From contig NZ_LXIE01000001.1 of the NCBI RefSeq assembly GCF_001641085.1, positions 124,001 to 188,000 of the forward strand: a stretch of DNA of 64,000 nucleotides, read 5' to 3'. Source of the DNA: Aequorivita soesokkakensis (GTDB lineage: Bacteria; Bacteroidota; Bacteroidia; Flavobacteriales; Flavobacteriaceae). A program made the translations under genes and the position numbers. Numbering within the stretch: the first letter of the stretch is position 1; every line of letters starts with the position of its first letter. Of the stretch, positions 8,548 to 19,468 are shown in pieces. Under the pieces are notes generated by a model. That model did not search any database, had not been told where the DNA came from, and saw only the letters and a list, made by a program, of their open reading frames with translations.

Positions 8548-10593
8548 CTATTCAGGATATTCAACCCTAAGATGATAAATATTGTTCAGTTTCTTTTTCA
8601 AAACTTTCTTTATCATTTCAATTTCCTTAAACGTAATGTTCGCATTTAAGAACTGACCCTGCGCCATTTGATTGTTTATTATCTTTTCAACAAACTCATC
8701 AATTATTGTAGATGAAGGTTCTTTAAGGCTTTTGCTTGCTGCCTCTACACTATCTGCCATCATCAAAATTGCAGTTTCCTTTGAAAAGGGAATTGGTCCG
8801 GGATAAATAAAATCTTCCTTGTTTGCTTCGCCTTGTTGCTCTCGTTCCTTTTTATAAAAATAATAGACCAAACTTGTTCCGTGGTGGGTTCGAATAAAAT
8901 CAATTACCCTGTCGGGAAGATTATTTTTTCGGGCTATTTCTATTCCCTTTATAACGTGGTCAATAATAATTTGGGCACTTTCTTTTGGATCGAGCTCGTT
9001 GTGTGAATTGATTGAATTCGCTTGATTTTCTGTAAACATTGTTGGGTTAAGCATTTTGCCAATGTCGTGATAAAGCGCACCTACTCGAACCAACATACTG
9101 TTGGCACCAATTTCGTTCGCGGAAGCTTCCGCCAAATTTGCCACATTTAACGAATGGTGAAAGGTCCCGGGAGCTTTGTTTGATAGTTCTTTTAACAATT
9201 TTGAATTGGTATCACTAAGTTCCAGCAATGAAACGTCTGAAACCAAGCCGAAGACTTTTTCATATAAATAAATCAGTGGATGTGCAAAAAGCGTGGCAAG
9301 ACCGCAAAGAATAAAATACTGGAAATTCTGCCATTCCATGGTTTGTATATTTCCTTCCTGAATTACGAAGAAAGCAAAGTAACCCAGAATATAAATCAAG
9401 GTAATCTGCCCAACGGAAATAAAAAGATTGGCGCGTTTATATAATTCCGACACGGTAAGTATTGTAACGATTCCCGCAATAAACTGAAGGAACATATATT
9501 CAAAGCTATTCGGGACTATAAACCCGAGCAGGAGAATCGTCAAAACGTGCACAAAAAGCCCAACGCGAGGATCAAAAAAGGCTTTCAGAATAAGTGGTAA
9601 AATACAGATTGGTACAACATAAACATAATCTGCATGCACTTTCAACACCAACGTGGTTAGAAAAACCATCAAAAAGATGTTGAAAAATATAAAGGTGACC
9701 TTTGTGTTGTTGTTATATATATACGGTCTATAATTTTTCAAAAAGAGGAAAAGCATCAAAAACACCAAAGACACTAACATAGAGTATCCCACCAAAAGCC
9801 ACAGATAATTATTTTTGCTCCAAATCTGGCTTTGGAATTCAGCCTTCAACGAATTGAGTATTTGGAATTTATCACCCTCCACTACTTCACCTTTGGCAAT
9901 AATCCTTCCTCCTTTTTCAATAATTCCGCGATTTGGGTTTAGTGCTTTAATTTCAGCATCTATGGAAGATTCCGTCAGTTTACCGTTTAGTTTTACGTTG
10001 GGCTCAAAAACTTCGTTCAGTACATTATAAAGAAGCACTTGAATATCTTCGGTTTTATTTTTTTCAACTATAGCCCGCACCTTTTTGTTCAAGTCTTCTT
10101 TTTTGAACAATTGCGAATAGTTGCGCTCCCCTATTTCGTTCCCGTTTTTTAAATAGATAAGCTTGTCGTCATCATAGGCGTGGATTTCATCTGTTACCCC
10201 ATTTTCATAAGCTTCCTTTATTATGGCTTCGCCCAGGTTTTCAACAACTTTCTTCGGTGTTTTGTATAGACTGTCAACATACCTTGTTTCAAGATTATTA
10301 TGAAAACTTTCTGAAACGTTTTCTTTTACCTCGCTATTATATTCAAAATAAGGGATGGCATTGGCACGAATTTCTTCTTTTTCCTTTTTTAGGGTTTCAT
10401 CATCTTTTTTTATGGTAAAACTGAAAGGCGCATATAAATTTTCATACTGCCAAGGCTTTCCTTTTTGGAAATTGTATTTGAATTGGCCGCCTTTCGGCAG
10501 GAAGTAAATAATTAAAAGCGTGGAAACTATGAAAAGAAAAACCTTGTATATAAGGGATTGGTTTTTTGCGAACAAAGAAAAAAGGTTCTTCAT
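8548..10593 (-). CDS. 7TM-HD domain phosphohydrolase, PgpH type
   Basis: A 681-residue membrane hydrolase. One N-terminal helix is followed by a large extracytoplasmic domain (about residues 40-290), seven transmembrane helices (about 300-460), and a cytosolic HD domain with GTFHHSLNVANLAE (H479/H480), YHDIGK (H509-D510) and IRTHHGTSLV. Proteins of this architecture (PgpH) degrade cyclic di-AMP; that activity is inferred from architecture. The start at 10593 gives MKNLFSLFAKNQ and a normal membrane leader. The open frame continues further upstream, but only as antisense of the thiolase gene. Divergent from the thiolase. Confidence 0.93.
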   Translation of the reverse strand: MKNLFSLFAKNQSLIYKVFLFIVSTLLIIYFLPKGGQFKYNFQKGKPWQYENLYAPFSFTIKKDDETLKKEKEEIRANAIPYFEYNSEVKENVSESFHNNLETRYVDSLYKTPKKVVENLGEAIIKEAYENGVTDEIHAYDDDKLIYLKNGNEIGERNYSQLFKKEDLNKKVRAIVEKNKTEDIQVLLYNVLNEVFEPNVKLNGKLTESSIDAEIKALNPNRGIIEKGGRIIAKGEVVEGDKFQILNSLKAEFQSQIWSKNNYLWLLVGYSMLVSLVFLMLFLFLKNYRPYIYNNNTKVTFIFFNIFLMVFLTTLVLKVHADYVYVVPICILPLILKAFFDPRVGLFVHVLTILLLGFIVPNSFEYMFLQFIAGIVTILTVSELYKRANLFISVGQITLIYILGYFAFFVIQEGNIQTMEWQNFQYFILCGLATLFAHPLIYLYEKVFGLVSDVSLLELSDTNSKLLKELSNKAPGTFHHSLNVANLAEASANEIGANSMLVRVGALYHDIGKMLNPTMFTENQANSINSHNELDPKESAQIIIDHVIKGIEIARKNNLPDRVIDFIRTHHGTSLVYYFYKKEREQQGEANKEDFIYPGPIPFSKETAILMMADSVEAASKSLKEPSSTIIDEFVEKIINNQMAQGQFLNANITFKEIEMIKKVLKKKLNNIYHLRVEYPE

Positions 10594-10660
10594 AAATTTA
10601 TTACTTAAAGTAAAGGTATAAATAAGGAACGAGTTATCCCAAAACCAATACTTGCAAAGA

Positions 10661-10691
10661 TTGATAATTAAGTTAGAAATCCGTAATTTCG
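10661..10691 (+). promoter_or_regulatory. Promoter of the thiolase gene
   Basis: TTG at 10661-10663 and TAATTTCG at 10684-10691 are 20 nt apart, matching the -33/-7 layout of Bacteroidota primary-sigma promoters. The -7 box ends 32 nt before the thiolase ATG. Confidence 0.5.
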
Positions 10692-10723
10692 CAGTCCTTA
10701 TTTCAAATATATAAAAAAGTAGC

Positions 10724-11902
10724 ATGAGCAATAAAGTAGTTATAGTATCCGCAGCCAGAACCCCCATTGGAAGTTTTATGGGAAGTCTTTCTTCATTAAC
10801 CGCAACCCAATTGGGTTCAGCTGCCATTAAAGGCGCTATGGAAAAAATAAACCTTGACCCATCTTTGGTGCAGGAAGTTTTTATGGGTAATGTTGTGCAA
10901 GCGGGCGTTGGCCAAGCTCCTGCACGCCAAGCTGCTTTGGGCGCCGGCTTACCAGACACTGTTCCCGCTACCACTGTTAATAAAGTTTGTGCCTCTGGCA
11001 TGAAAGCCGTAATGCAAGCCGCACAAGCAATCGCGCTTGGCGATGCAGATGTTGTGGTTGCCGGCGGAATGGAAAGCATGAGCAATATTCCACATTATGT
11101 GCATATGCGTAACGGAACAAAATTTGGCCCTGCCTCATTGATTGACGGAATGCAAAAAGACGGTTTGGTTGATGCTTACGATCATAATGCAATGGGAACC
11201 TGCGCAGATCTTTGTGCTACCGAATATAATTTTTCGCGTGAAGAACAAGATGCTTTCGCTATAAAATCATACGAACGTTCCGCAAAAGCTTGGGCTGACG
11301 GAAAGTTTAAAGATGAAGTAATTTCCGTTGAAGTCCCACAACGTCGCGGAGAACCAGTTATAGTTTCAGAAGATGAGGAATACAAAAATGTGAAAATGGA
11401 CAAAATATCTTCTTTGCGTCCAGCATTTTCAAAAGACGGAACCGTTACAGCCGCAAACGCATCAACAATAAATGACGGTGCGGGCGCGATGGTTTTGATG
11501 AGCGAAGCGAAAGCGAAAGAAATGGGCTTAACTCCCTTGGCTTATATAAAAAGTTATGCCGATGCCGCACAGGAACCAAAATGGTTTACTACCGCTCCGG
11601 CAAAGGCACTTCCAAAAGCCATTGCAAAAGCCGGAATTGATATTAAAGATGTGGATTATTTTGAATTCAACGAAGCTTTCTCAGTTGTAGGGCTTGCCAA
11701 TATGAAAATTTTAGGGCTTAACGACAGTAATGTAAACGTGAACGGAGGCGCAGTTTCTTTAGGCCATCCGCTTGGTTGTAGTGGCGTTCGTATTTTGATT
11801 ACACTTCTAAATGTTTTAAAACAAAACGATGCCAAAATTGGTGCCGCAGCTATCTGCAACGGCGGTGGCGGTGCATCTGCAATGGTAATTGAAAGAATCT
11901 AA
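10724..11902 (+). CDS. Acetyl-CoA C-acetyltransferase (thiolase)
   Basis: A 392-residue cytoplasmic thiolase that condenses two acetyl-CoA to acetoacetyl-CoA or carries out the reverse thiolysis. All catalytic elements are present: the nucleophile C89 in NKVCASGMKA, H348 in GGAVSLGHPLGCSG, C378 in AICNGGGGASAM, and the NEAF motif. The length matches biosynthetic acetoacetyl-CoA thiolases. There is no partner hydroxyacyl-CoA dehydrogenase or CoA-transferase beside it, so the direction of use is not clear from context. The next gene, 24 nt on, encodes a cell-wall hydrolase and may be co-transcribed. Confidence 0.95.
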   Translation: MSNKVVIVSAARTPIGSFMGSLSSLTATQLGSAAIKGAMEKINLDPSLVQEVFMGNVVQAGVGQAPARQAALGAGLPDTVPATTVNKVCASGMKAVMQAAQAIALGDADVVVAGGMESMSNIPHYVHMRNGTKFGPASLIDGMQKDGLVDAYDHNAMGTCADLCATEYNFSREEQDAFAIKSYERSAKAWADGKFKDEVISVEVPQRRGEPVIVSEDEEYKNVKMDKISSLRPAFSKDGTVTAANASTINDGAGAMVLMSEAKAKEMGLTPLAYIKSYADAAQEPKWFTTAPAKALPKAIAKAGIDIKDVDYFEFNEAFSVVGLANMKILGLNDSNVNVNGGAVSLGHPLGCSGVRILITLLNVLKQNDAKIGAAAICNGGGGASAMVIERI

Positions 11903-11926
11903 ACCGTATATTTCAATAAATTCTGA

Positions 11927-12676
11927 ATGGATTACGGCATCAGTAATTTAAGTATTGTTCCTCTCCGAGCCGAAGCTTCCGATGCGAGTGAAATGGTGAC
12001 GCAAGTGCTTTACGGCGAACATTTCAAAATATTGGAAACCCGAAAAAAATGGAGCCGCATCCGTTTGGCGTTTGATAAATATGAAGGCTGGATAGACAAC
12101 AAACAATACATAACTATTTCCGAGGAAAATTATTCCGATTTTGAAGCGAAAGAACTTGAACTTTCTTCAGATTTGGTTGATTTTGTTACCGCGCAGGACA
12201 ATCAATTGTTTTCCATTTGTTTGGGAAGCAACATTTCTTCCGCTGCATTTTTAAAACACCATTTTGAAGGGAAGTCTATTTCCGAAATTCTTCCGAAGGA
12301 ACATTTAATTGAAACCGCATTACTCTATTTAAATTCACCGTATTTATGGGGAGGTAAAAGTCCGTTCGGCATTGATTGCAGTGGCTTTACGCAAATGGTC
12401 TATAAGTTGAACGGCTACAAATTGCTTCGCGATGCCAGCCAACAGGCAACGCAAGGGGAGGCATTAAGTTTTATTGAAGAAAGCGAACCTGGCGATTTAG
12501 CTTTTTTTGACAATGACGAAGGAAAAATTACGCACGTGGGCATCATAATGAAGGATAATTATATAATTCACGCCCACGGAAAAGTTCGCATTGACAGATT
12601 GGACCACAGTGGAATTTTCAATTATGAAATGCGCAACCACACCCACAAACTTCGGGTTATAAAACGAATTATTTAA
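11927..12676 (+). CDS. C40-family peptidase (SH3 + NlpC/P60)
   Basis: A 249-residue peptidoglycan hydrolase. Residues 1-65 look like a bacterial SH3 domain, with tryptophan and basic residues around RKKWSRIRLAFDKYEGWI. The NlpC/P60 domain occupies the C-terminal half, with the catalytic cysteine C151 in GIDCSGFTQMVY, a histidine in ITHVGIIM and a third polar position in YIIHAHGKVRID. No signal peptide is visible from the ATG at 11927, which is unusual for a wall enzyme, so export may use another route or the protein may act in the cytoplasm. A perfect terminator palindrome follows. Confidence 0.9.
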   Translation: MDYGISNLSIVPLRAEASDASEMVTQVLYGEHFKILETRKKWSRIRLAFDKYEGWIDNKQYITISEENYSDFEAKELELSSDLVDFVTAQDNQLFSICLGSNISSAAFLKHHFEGKSISEILPKEHLIETALLYLNSPYLWGGKSPFGIDCSGFTQMVYKLNGYKLLRDASQQATQGEALSFIEESEPGDLAFFDNDEGKITHVGIIMKDNYIIHAHGKVRIDRLDHSGIFNYEMRNHTHKLRVIKRII

Positions 12677-12682
12677 AAAACG

Positions 12683-12708
12683 AAAACCCCTGAAATTTCA
12701 GGGGTTTT
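12683..12708. terminator. Bidirectional terminator
   Basis: A perfect palindrome: AAAACCCCTGAAA (12683-12695) followed directly by its reverse complement to 12708. It lies between the convergent NlpC/P60 and TPR genes. Confidence 0.9.
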
Positions 12709-12730
12709 GTGAAAAATTAAACAGGATTTA

Positions 12731-13990
12731 TTATCCTTTAGCTTCCATAGCTTCAAGTTTAGTTTTCATTTCTTTGTATTTTGCATCTTCACCAATCTGA
12801 CCATAAATGTTCATTAAATATTTAACCACATTTTGATTGGAAGGATTTATATTATATGCCTTTTCTAAATATGGCAAGGCTTCCTTATAAGTATTTTGAC
12901 GCTCAATTTTAAGCTCATCATATCTTTTATTATCTGCTGCTGAGTTTCCTAAACTGTTCATTTCCTCCACTAACTTATCCTCTCCTGAAAGTTTTAAGGC
13001 AGCAAGATTGATTAGTGCAGCTTCGTATTCAGGTTTTAATTCCAAAGCTTTCGTATAATATTCCAAAGCTTTTTCCTTATTTCCAAGCTGATCATTACTG
13101 ATACCTAAGTTGAAATAAAGCTCAGGATTTTCAGGATCTGTGGCAACAATTTTTTCCATTAATTCATTATATCTGGCAACGTCTCCCATTTTATAACTCA
13201 TATCGGCATCAGCACGCATTAAATAAACATCGCTTGGATTTTCCGCACGGGCGGTTTTCATTAAAGCTGTTGCTTTTTCGGTGTCCCCTTGTTCTATATA
13301 TATAAGAGTCATATTCCTAAGAACTTCCCCTTTTTTGGATTCAGTAACGCGTTTCTCAGGCTTAATATATTGGCCAGTTTTTAAAGCTATATTTCTTAAA
13401 TTTTCACTTTCAAATGCTTTAACTTCACCGGTTTCCTTATCTGTTGCAATAAATTCTTCAGTTTCTCCAGTATAACCAGAATCCAATACCATTTGATAAT
13501 ATTTCAATGCGGTATCATAATCTTTTCCATTTACTGCATTTCCAGCTGCATAATATAAATCAGAAGGATCTTTGCTAATCATATAACTTGCATAAAGTTT
13601 TTCTGTAGCTAATTTATATTGCTGCGCATTTTGATCTTTAATAGCACCATTAATTAACGCTGCTCTTAGGTTTTGAATTGGATCAGCCAATTCATCTTTC
13701 ATTTTGGGATCTAAAGAAATTGCTGTTTCAAAAGCTTCGGCCGAAGCTTTCAATTTTGTAAAATCTGATCCGCCAGGCCCTAATAAAGCTTGGCCTTTTA
13801 TAGCATAAAATTGTGCTTTTGTCTCATTATCAGCAGCGCTGAGCAACCCTTCCGCTTCACCCAAATAGGTTAAAGCCTCTGCATAAGAATTGGATTTAAC
13901 TGCTTTTTCGGCTTTTTTAATTTCCTTTTTCTGTCCAAATGAAATAGCAGATACAAAAGCCAGTCCTGTTATTAAAATTCGTGTTTTCAT
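12731..13990 (-). CDS. Exported tetratricopeptide-repeat protein
   Basis: A 419-residue protein with a signal peptide (LAFVSAISFGQ) and many TPR units, for example ENPELYFNLGISNDQLGNKE with EKALEYYTKALELKPEYEAA. TPRs mediate protein-protein contacts; no catalytic domain is visible. It lies 10 nt downstream of gyrA in the same direction and is probably in the same transcript, an arrangement that says little about its role. It ends at the palindromic terminator shared with the NlpC/P60 gene. Confidence 0.87.
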   Translation of the reverse strand: MKTRILITGLAFVSAISFGQKKEIKKAEKAVKSNSYAEALTYLGEAEGLLSAADNETKAQFYAIKGQALLGPGGSDFTKLKASAEAFETAISLDPKMKDELADPIQNLRAALINGAIKDQNAQQYKLATEKLYASYMISKDPSDLYYAAGNAVNGKDYDTALKYYQMVLDSGYTGETEEFIATDKETGEVKAFESENLRNIALKTGQYIKPEKRVTESKKGEVLRNMTLIYIEQGDTEKATALMKTARAENPSDVYLMRADADMSYKMGDVARYNELMEKIVATDPENPELYFNLGISNDQLGNKEKALEYYTKALELKPEYEAALINLAALKLSGEDKLVEEMNSLGNSAADNKRYDELKIERQNTYKEALPYLEKAYNINPSNQNVVKYLMNIYGQIGEDAKYKEMKTKLEAMEAKG

Positions 13991-14000
13991 GTGTTAAAGT

Positions 14001-16529
14001 TTATTCGTTATTTTCGGTTTGAGTTTCGTTATTATCAAGAGTAGTGCCATCATTGGAATCATCCATTGCATCAGTGATTTCTTCTTCCTCTTCATCCTTC
14101 ATTGCTTTTGCAACTGCGGCAATGGCATCATCCTCCCTAACTTTAATCAATCGCACGCCTTGTGTGGCGCGGCCCATAACGCGAAGATCTGCAACGGCCA
14201 TTCTGATAGCAATTCCAGATTTGTTGATGATCATTAAATCATCATCATCGGTTACGTTCTTGATTGCCACTAATTTACCGGTTTTTTCGGTAATATTAAT
14301 AGTTTTTACTCCTTTTCCGCCACGGTTTGTGATTCGGTAGTCTTCAATAGATGAACGTTTACCATAACCGTTTTCAGAAACAACCAATATTTCAGAATCA
14401 CCTTCATCTACTGCAATCATTCCTACTACTTCGTCATTTTTATTGCCTAGTGAAATTCCGCGAACCCCAGAAGCATTTCTTCCCATCGGTCTGGTTTTTT
14501 CTTCTTCAAAGCGAATGGCTTTCCCAGATTTTACGGCAAGCATTACTTGGCTCTTACCGGTTGTCAATTTTGCTTCAAGCAATTCGTCATCCTCACGAAT
14601 AGTGATGGCGTTTATACCATTTGTTCTTGGACGTGAATATTGCTCCAAAGGTGTCTTTTTAACTTGCCCTTTTTTAGTGGCCATAATTACATAATGACTG
14701 TTTATGTAATCTTCATCCTTCAAATCCTGTGTACAGATAAAAGCTTTCACTTTATCATCTGGCTCAATATTAATAAGGTTTTGTATCGCTCTTCCTTTTG
14801 AAGTTCTTGTTCCTTCTGGAATTTCAAAAACGCGCATCCAGAAACATTTTCCTTTTTGGGTGAAGAAAAGCATATATTGGTGATTGGTTCCTACAAAAAG
14901 ATGCTCTAAGAAATCCTCATTCCTTGTAGCGGAAGCTTTTTGGCCAACCCCACCTCTATTTTGGGTTTTGTATTCTGAAAGCGAGGTACGCTTAATATAA
15001 CCTGCATGCGAAATAGTCAAAACAACCTGTTCATCGGCTATCAAGTCTGTAATACTCACGTCACCGCCAGCATATTCAATAGTTGAACGGCGTTCATCAC
15101 CGTATTTTGCGCGAATTTCCTCAAGTTCTTCTTTGATTATCTGCATTCTACGTTCTTTGCTCGCAAGAATGTCTTTATAATCACCAATAGTTTTCATCAA
15201 TTCTTCATACTCACTTCTAAGTTTATCCTGCTCCAGACCCGTCAATTGACGAAGACGCATTTCAACAATGGCCTTGGCTTGGATTTCGGTGAGTTTGAAA
15301 GCTTCCATCAATTTCTCCCTTGCTTCATCTGCATTGGAAGAAGCGCGAATCAGTCTAATTACTTCATCTATATTATCAGAAGCAATAATCAATCCTTCAA
15401 GAATATGAGCGCGCTCCTCTGCTTTGCGAAGCAAATATTCAGTACGGCGAACCACAACTTCGTGACGATGTTCCACAAAATAGTGGATCAATTCCTTCAA
15501 ATTCAGCATTTGCGGTCTTCCTTTTACTAACGCAATATTATTCACGCTGAAACTGGATTGCAATGCAGTGTATTTATATAAGGTATTTAGAACAATATTA
15601 GGGATGGCGTCACGCTTTAAAATGTAAACGATGCGCATTCCATTCCTATCACTCTCGTCTCGAATGTTTGAAATGCCCTCAATTTTCTTTTCGTTTACCA
15701 TATCAGCGGTTTTTTTGATCATATCCGCTTTGTTCACTTGATATGGAATTTCAGTAACGATGATGCATTCGCGGCCTTGAACTTCTTCAAAACTCGCTTT
15801 GGCACGCATTACTACGCGGCCACGACCTGTATGGAAAGCCTCTCGAACACCTTCGTAGCCGTAAATAATTCCACCCGTTGGGAAATCAGGCGCTTTTACG
15901 TGCTGCATTAAACCATCGATATCTATATCGTTATCCTCAATATAGGCGATGATTCCATTTACAACTTCGGTTAAGTTATGTGGAGGCATATTTGTTGCCA
16001 TACCTACCGCAATTCCGGAAGCTCCATTGATTAAAAGTCCAGGAACACGAGTTGGAAGGACAGTTGGCTCCTTTAAGGTATCGTCAAAGTTTAATTGATG
16101 ATCAACGGTTTCTTTATCAATATCAGCGAGCATATCTTCAGAAATCTTCTGCATTCTCGCTTCTGTATATCGCATTGCAGCCGGGCTATCACCATCAACT
16201 GAGCCAAAGTTTCCCTGGCCGTCAACCAGCAAATAGCGCAAACTCCATTCTTGCGCCATACGCACCATCGCGTCATAAACAGATGTATCTCCGTGTGGAT
16301 GGTATTTACCGAGAACCTCTCCCACAATTCTCGCGGATTTTTTATGAGCGCCCGTAGCTCTAATGCCCAGTTCGTGCATTCCGAACAAAACTCTTCTGTG
16401 TACAGGTTTCATTCCATCGCGAACATCTGGCAGCGCACGTGACACTATGACCGACATCGAATAATCGATGTAGGCAGATTTCATTTCATCTTCAATGTTA
16501 ATAGGGATTATTTTATCACCTTCAGCCAT
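14001..16529 (-). CDS. gyrA: DNA gyrase subunit A
   Basis: A 842-residue breakage-reunion subunit of gyrase, which introduces negative supercoils with GyrB. Catalytic Tyr121 lies in [10 protein letters not shown]. The quinolone-pocket stretch [10 protein letters not shown] (77-86) has Thr where E. coli has Ser83 and keeps the acidic Asp equivalent to Asp87. The C-terminal beta-pinwheel carries NRGGKG, a GyrA-box-like motif, and the tail is strongly acidic (DEEEEE). The ATG at 16529 gives the canonical [26 protein letters not shown] box lies upstream on the minus strand. Confidence 0.98.
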   Translation of the reverse strand: MAEGDKIIPINIEDEMKSAYIDYSMSVIVSRALPDVRDGMKPVHRRVLFGMHELGIRATGAHKKSARIVGEVLGKYHPHGDTSVYDAMVRMAQEWSLRYLLVDGQGNFGSVDGDSPAAMRYTEARMQKISEDMLADIDKETVDHQLNFDDTLKEPTVLPTRVPGLLINGASGIAVGMATNMPPHNLTEVVNGIIAYIEDNDIDIDGLMQHVKAPDFPTGGIIYGYEGVREAFHTGRGRVVMRAKASFEEVQGRECIIVTEIPYQVNKADMIKKTADMVNEKKIEGISNIRDESDRNGMRIVYILKRDAIPNIVLNTLYKYTALQSSFSVNNIALVKGRPQMLNLKELIHYFVEHRHEVVVRRTEYLLRKAEERAHILEGLIIASDNIDEVIRLIRASSNADEAREKLMEAFKLTEIQAKAIVEMRLRQLTGLEQDKLRSEYEELMKTIGDYKDILASKERRMQIIKEELEEIRAKYGDERRSTIEYAGGDVSITDLIADEQVVLTISHAGYIKRTSLSEYKTQNRGGVGQKASATRNEDFLEHLFVGTNHQYMLFFTQKGKCFWMRVFEIPEGTRTSKGRAIQNLINIEPDDKVKAFICTQDLKDEDYINSHYVIMATKKGQVKKTPLEQYSRPRTNGINAITIREDDELLEAKLTTGKSQVMLAVKSGKAIRFEEEKTRPMGRNASGVRGISLGNKNDEVVGMIAVDEGDSEILVVSENGYGKRSSIEDYRITNRGGKGVKTINITEKTGKLVAIKNVTDDDDLMIINKSGIAIRMAVADLRVMGRATQGVRLIKVREDDAIAAVAKAMKDEEEEEITDAMDDSNDGTTLDNNETQTENNE

Positions 16530-16624
16530 AAAAAATAGGATTAATTATCGTTGTTAAACTAATGGAGCAAGATACACTTTTTCGTAGGTTTAACAGGGGT
16601 TTTTGCCATTCGTTATTCACGAAT

Positions 16625-16659
16625 TTATTAACAAAATTGGGGGTCAAAATCGTTAATAA
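16625..16659. promoter_or_regulatory. Dyad in the gyrA/clpC divergent region
   Basis: TTATTAAC (16625-16632) is repeated inverted as GTTAATAA (16652-16659), 19 nt apart, in the 256-bp gap between gyrA and clpC. It could be an operator for either gene, but short AT-rich dyads also arise by chance. Confidence 0.3.
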
Positions 16660-16785
16660 GTATCGTTGCATATCCTTTGAATTCCACTATATATTTTGTC
16701 CTTTTACTAAAATGATATCAAAGAGGAACAGTTTTTGTCCTATTTTGGTTAATTTAGTACCAAACAGAAGAGAGGTTTTTAAAAT

Positions 16786-19341
16786 ATGGATGATAATTTT
16801 TCCCCCAGAGTAAAAGATGTAATAGCATACAGCAAAGAAGAAGCGCTGCGCTTAGGCCACGACTTTATTGGCACTGAGCATTTAATGCTAGGCCTTTTAA
16901 GAGATGGTAACGGCAAGGCAGTAACTATTCTGAATGCACTTGCTATAGACTTAAACCATTTAAGAAGAAAGGTAGAAATATTAAGCCCTGCAAACCCGGG
17001 CGTGACTACAAATACAAACGATAAAAAGAACCTTCACCTAACCCGTCAAGCGGAAAGGGCACTGAAGACCACATTTTTGGAAGCGAAACTTTTTCAAAGT
17101 AATTCCATTAATACCGCACATTTGCTATTGTGTATTCTTCGGAATGAAAATGACCCAACAACAAAGCTGTTGAACAAAATGAAAGTGGATTATGACGTAG
17201 TGAAAGACCAATTTAAACTTATGATAACGAACGACGACGATTATATAGACAACACCCCAAGTGCCGAATCATTCCCAAATGATGACGACACTTCTGCTGA
17301 GGATGCTAACAAGGAGAACCTTTTTTCGGGAACTACCGCAAAAACGAACAAAAAATCCAAAACCCCTGTTTTGGATAACTTCGGAAGAGATCTAACTGCG
17401 ATGGCAGAAGAAGGAAAATTAGACCCTGTTGTAGGCCGCGAAAGCGAAATACAACGTGTGTCACAGATTTTGAGCAGGAGAAAGAAAAACAATCCATTAT
17501 TGATTGGCGAACCTGGTGTTGGAAAATCTGCTATTGCCGAAGGTTTGGCATTGCGAATAATTCAACGAAAAGTTTCGCGAATCCTTTACGATAAAAGAGT
17601 TGTTACTTTAGATTTAGCTAGCCTAGTTGCGGGAACAAAATACCGCGGGCAGTTTGAAGAACGTATGAAAGCCGTAATGAACGAACTTGAAAAGAATGAC
17701 GATATTATTCTTTTTATAGATGAAATTCACACAATTGTTGGTGCCGGTGGAGCTACAGGTTCATTGGATGCATCAAATATGTTTAAACCTGCACTTGCAA
17801 GAGGTGAAATTCAATGCATTGGTGCTACTACTTTAGACGAATATCGTCAGTATATTGAAAAAGACGGTGCTTTGGAACGCCGTTTTCAAAAAGTATTGGT
17901 TGAACCTACAACGGTTGAAGAAACCATTGAAATTTTGACCAATATCAAAGACAAATACGAAGCGCACCACAATGTAATTTATACTGATGAAGCCATAAAA
18001 GCTTGCGTAACTCTTACCAACAGATATATGACGGAGCGCTTCCTTCCGGACAAGGCTATTGATGCATTGGACGAAGCAGGCTCTCGCGTGCATATCACAA
18101 ACATTCACGTTCCCGATAAAATTCTGGAAATTGAAAAACAATTGGAGGAAGTTCGCGAATTAAAAAACACTGTCGTAAAAAAACAGAAATACGAAGAAGC
18201 CGCAAAGCTTCGTGACGATGAGAAAAATCTTGAAAAGGAACTTGTTGTGCAACAGGAACAATGGGAAGCAGATTCAAAACTTCACAAAGAAACCGTTGAT
18301 GAAGAAAATGTTGCTGAAGTAGTTTCAATGATGACCGGTATTCCCGTAAACAGAATTGCACAAACTGAAAGTACCAAACTTGCCGCCCTACCCGACCGAA
18401 TTAAGGGAAAAGTAGTTGGTCAAGACGAAGCCGTTGCAAAAGTGGTGAAAGCAATCCAGCGAAACCGCGCAGGATTGAAAGACCCCAATAAACCAATTGG
18501 TTCTTTCATCTTTTTGGGACAAACGGGTGTTGGTAAAACACAACTTGCAAAAGTTTTGGCACGTGAGCTGTTTGATTCAGACAACGCTTTAGTACGGATC
18601 GATATGAGCGAGTATATGGAAAAATTCGCCATTTCGCGTTTGGTTGGAGCGCCTCCAGGATATGTGGGTTATGAAGAAGGCGGTCAGTTGACCGAAAAAA
18701 TTAGAAGAAAACCGTATGCAGTGGTTCTTTTGGATGAAATTGAAAAAGCACATCCAGATGTTTTCAATATGTTGCTACAGGTTTTGGATGATGGATATTT
18801 AACCGATAGTCTTGGAAGAAAGATTGATTTTAGAAATACAATCATTATTATGACTTCCAATATTGGTGCGCGCCAAATAAAGGATTTTGGACAAGGAGTT
18901 GGTTTTGGAACCGCTGCGAAAAAGAGCCAAGAAGAAACACACACCAAAAGTGTAATTGAAAATGCATTGAAGAAAACCTTTGCACCTGAATTTTTGAACC
19001 GAATTGATGACGTAATGGTTTTTAATCCTTTGGAAAGAGAAGATATTCATAAAATCATCGATATTGAGCTTGATAAACTTTTTGCCAGAATTGCAGATTT
19101 AGGTTACGAATTAAAGCTTACTGATAAAGCGAAGGATTATATTGCAGACAAAGGATTTGACAAGCAATATGGAGCAAGACCTTTAAACAGGGCAATTCAA
19201 AAGTATATTGAAGATGCACTGGCTGAAGAAATCATCAATAGCAGTTTGCAGGAAGGTGATGGTATAACAATGGATTTAGACGAAAAAACAAATGAACTTA
19301 CAATAAAAATCAAGAAACAGAAGAAAACAACTGAGTCTTAG
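16786..19341 (+). CDS. clpC: ATP-dependent Clp protease ATP-binding subunit ClpC
   Basis: An 851-residue Hsp100 unfoldase that feeds ClpP. In order: two Clp_N repeats (about 1-150), AAA1 with Walker A GEPGVGKS (241-248), a short middle domain with a UVR-like coiled coil (KQKYEEAAKLRDDEKNLEKE), and AAA2 with Walker A GQTGVGKT (578-585) and the VGAPPGYVGYEEGG pore loop. The short middle domain separates ClpC from ClpB. No mcsA/mcsB/ctsR genes are nearby, so regulation differs from the Firmicutes model. It is divergent from gyrA and monocistronic up to the terminator at 19361. Confidence 0.97.
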   Translation: MDDNFSPRVKDVIAYSKEEALRLGHDFIGTEHLMLGLLRDGNGKAVTILNALAIDLNHLRRKVEILSPANPGVTTNTNDKKNLHLTRQAERALKTTFLEAKLFQSNSINTAHLLLCILRNENDPTTKLLNKMKVDYDVVKDQFKLMITNDDDYIDNTPSAESFPNDDDTSAEDANKENLFSGTTAKTNKKSKTPVLDNFGRDLTAMAEEGKLDPVVGRESEIQRVSQILSRRKKNNPLLIGEPGVGKSAIAEGLALRIIQRKVSRILYDKRVVTLDLASLVAGTKYRGQFEERMKAVMNELEKNDDIILFIDEIHTIVGAGGATGSLDASNMFKPALARGEIQCIGATTLDEYRQYIEKDGALERRFQKVLVEPTTVEETIEILTNIKDKYEAHHNVIYTDEAIKACVTLTNRYMTERFLPDKAIDALDEAGSRVHITNIHVPDKILEIEKQLEEVRELKNTVVKKQKYEEAAKLRDDEKNLEKELVVQQEQWEADSKLHKETVDEENVAEVVSMMTGIPVNRIAQTESTKLAALPDRIKGKVVGQDEAVAKVVKAIQRNRAGLKDPNKPIGSFIFLGQTGVGKTQLAKVLARELFDSDNALVRIDMSEYMEKFAISRLVGAPPGYVGYEEGGQLTEKIRRKPYAVVLLDEIEKAHPDVFNMLLQVLDDGYLTDSLGRKIDFRNTIIIMTSNIGARQIKDFGQGVGFGTAAKKSQEETHTKSVIENALKKTFAPEFLNRIDDVMVFNPLEREDIHKIIDIELDKLFARIADLGYELKLTDKAKDYIADKGFDKQYGARPLNRAIQKYIEDALAEEIINSSLQEGDGITMDLDEKTNELTIKIKKQKKTTES

Positions 19342-19360
19342 TTTTTAGTTTAAACCCCTA

Positions 19361-19392
19361 AAAAAATCCCTAAGAAAACTTAGGGATTTTTT
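19361..19392 (+). terminator. Terminator after clpC
   Basis: AAAAAATCCCTAAG (19361-19374), an AAAA loop, then CTTAGGGATTTTTT (19379-19392): a strong stem followed by a T run. Confidence 0.92.
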
Positions 19393-19468
19393 AATTTATA
19401 GATGGGTTTAGCTTTTTACTTGTATTTATATTGTTAAAACATTAAAAATCCGTAACTTAACTATTCAA

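Noticed and set aside
10594-11085. N-terminal extension of the PgpH-type gene
   Set aside because: The 164 extra codons are antisense to the thiolase coding sequence and look like reverse-translated low-complexity protein. The ATG at 10593 gives a normal membrane leader.
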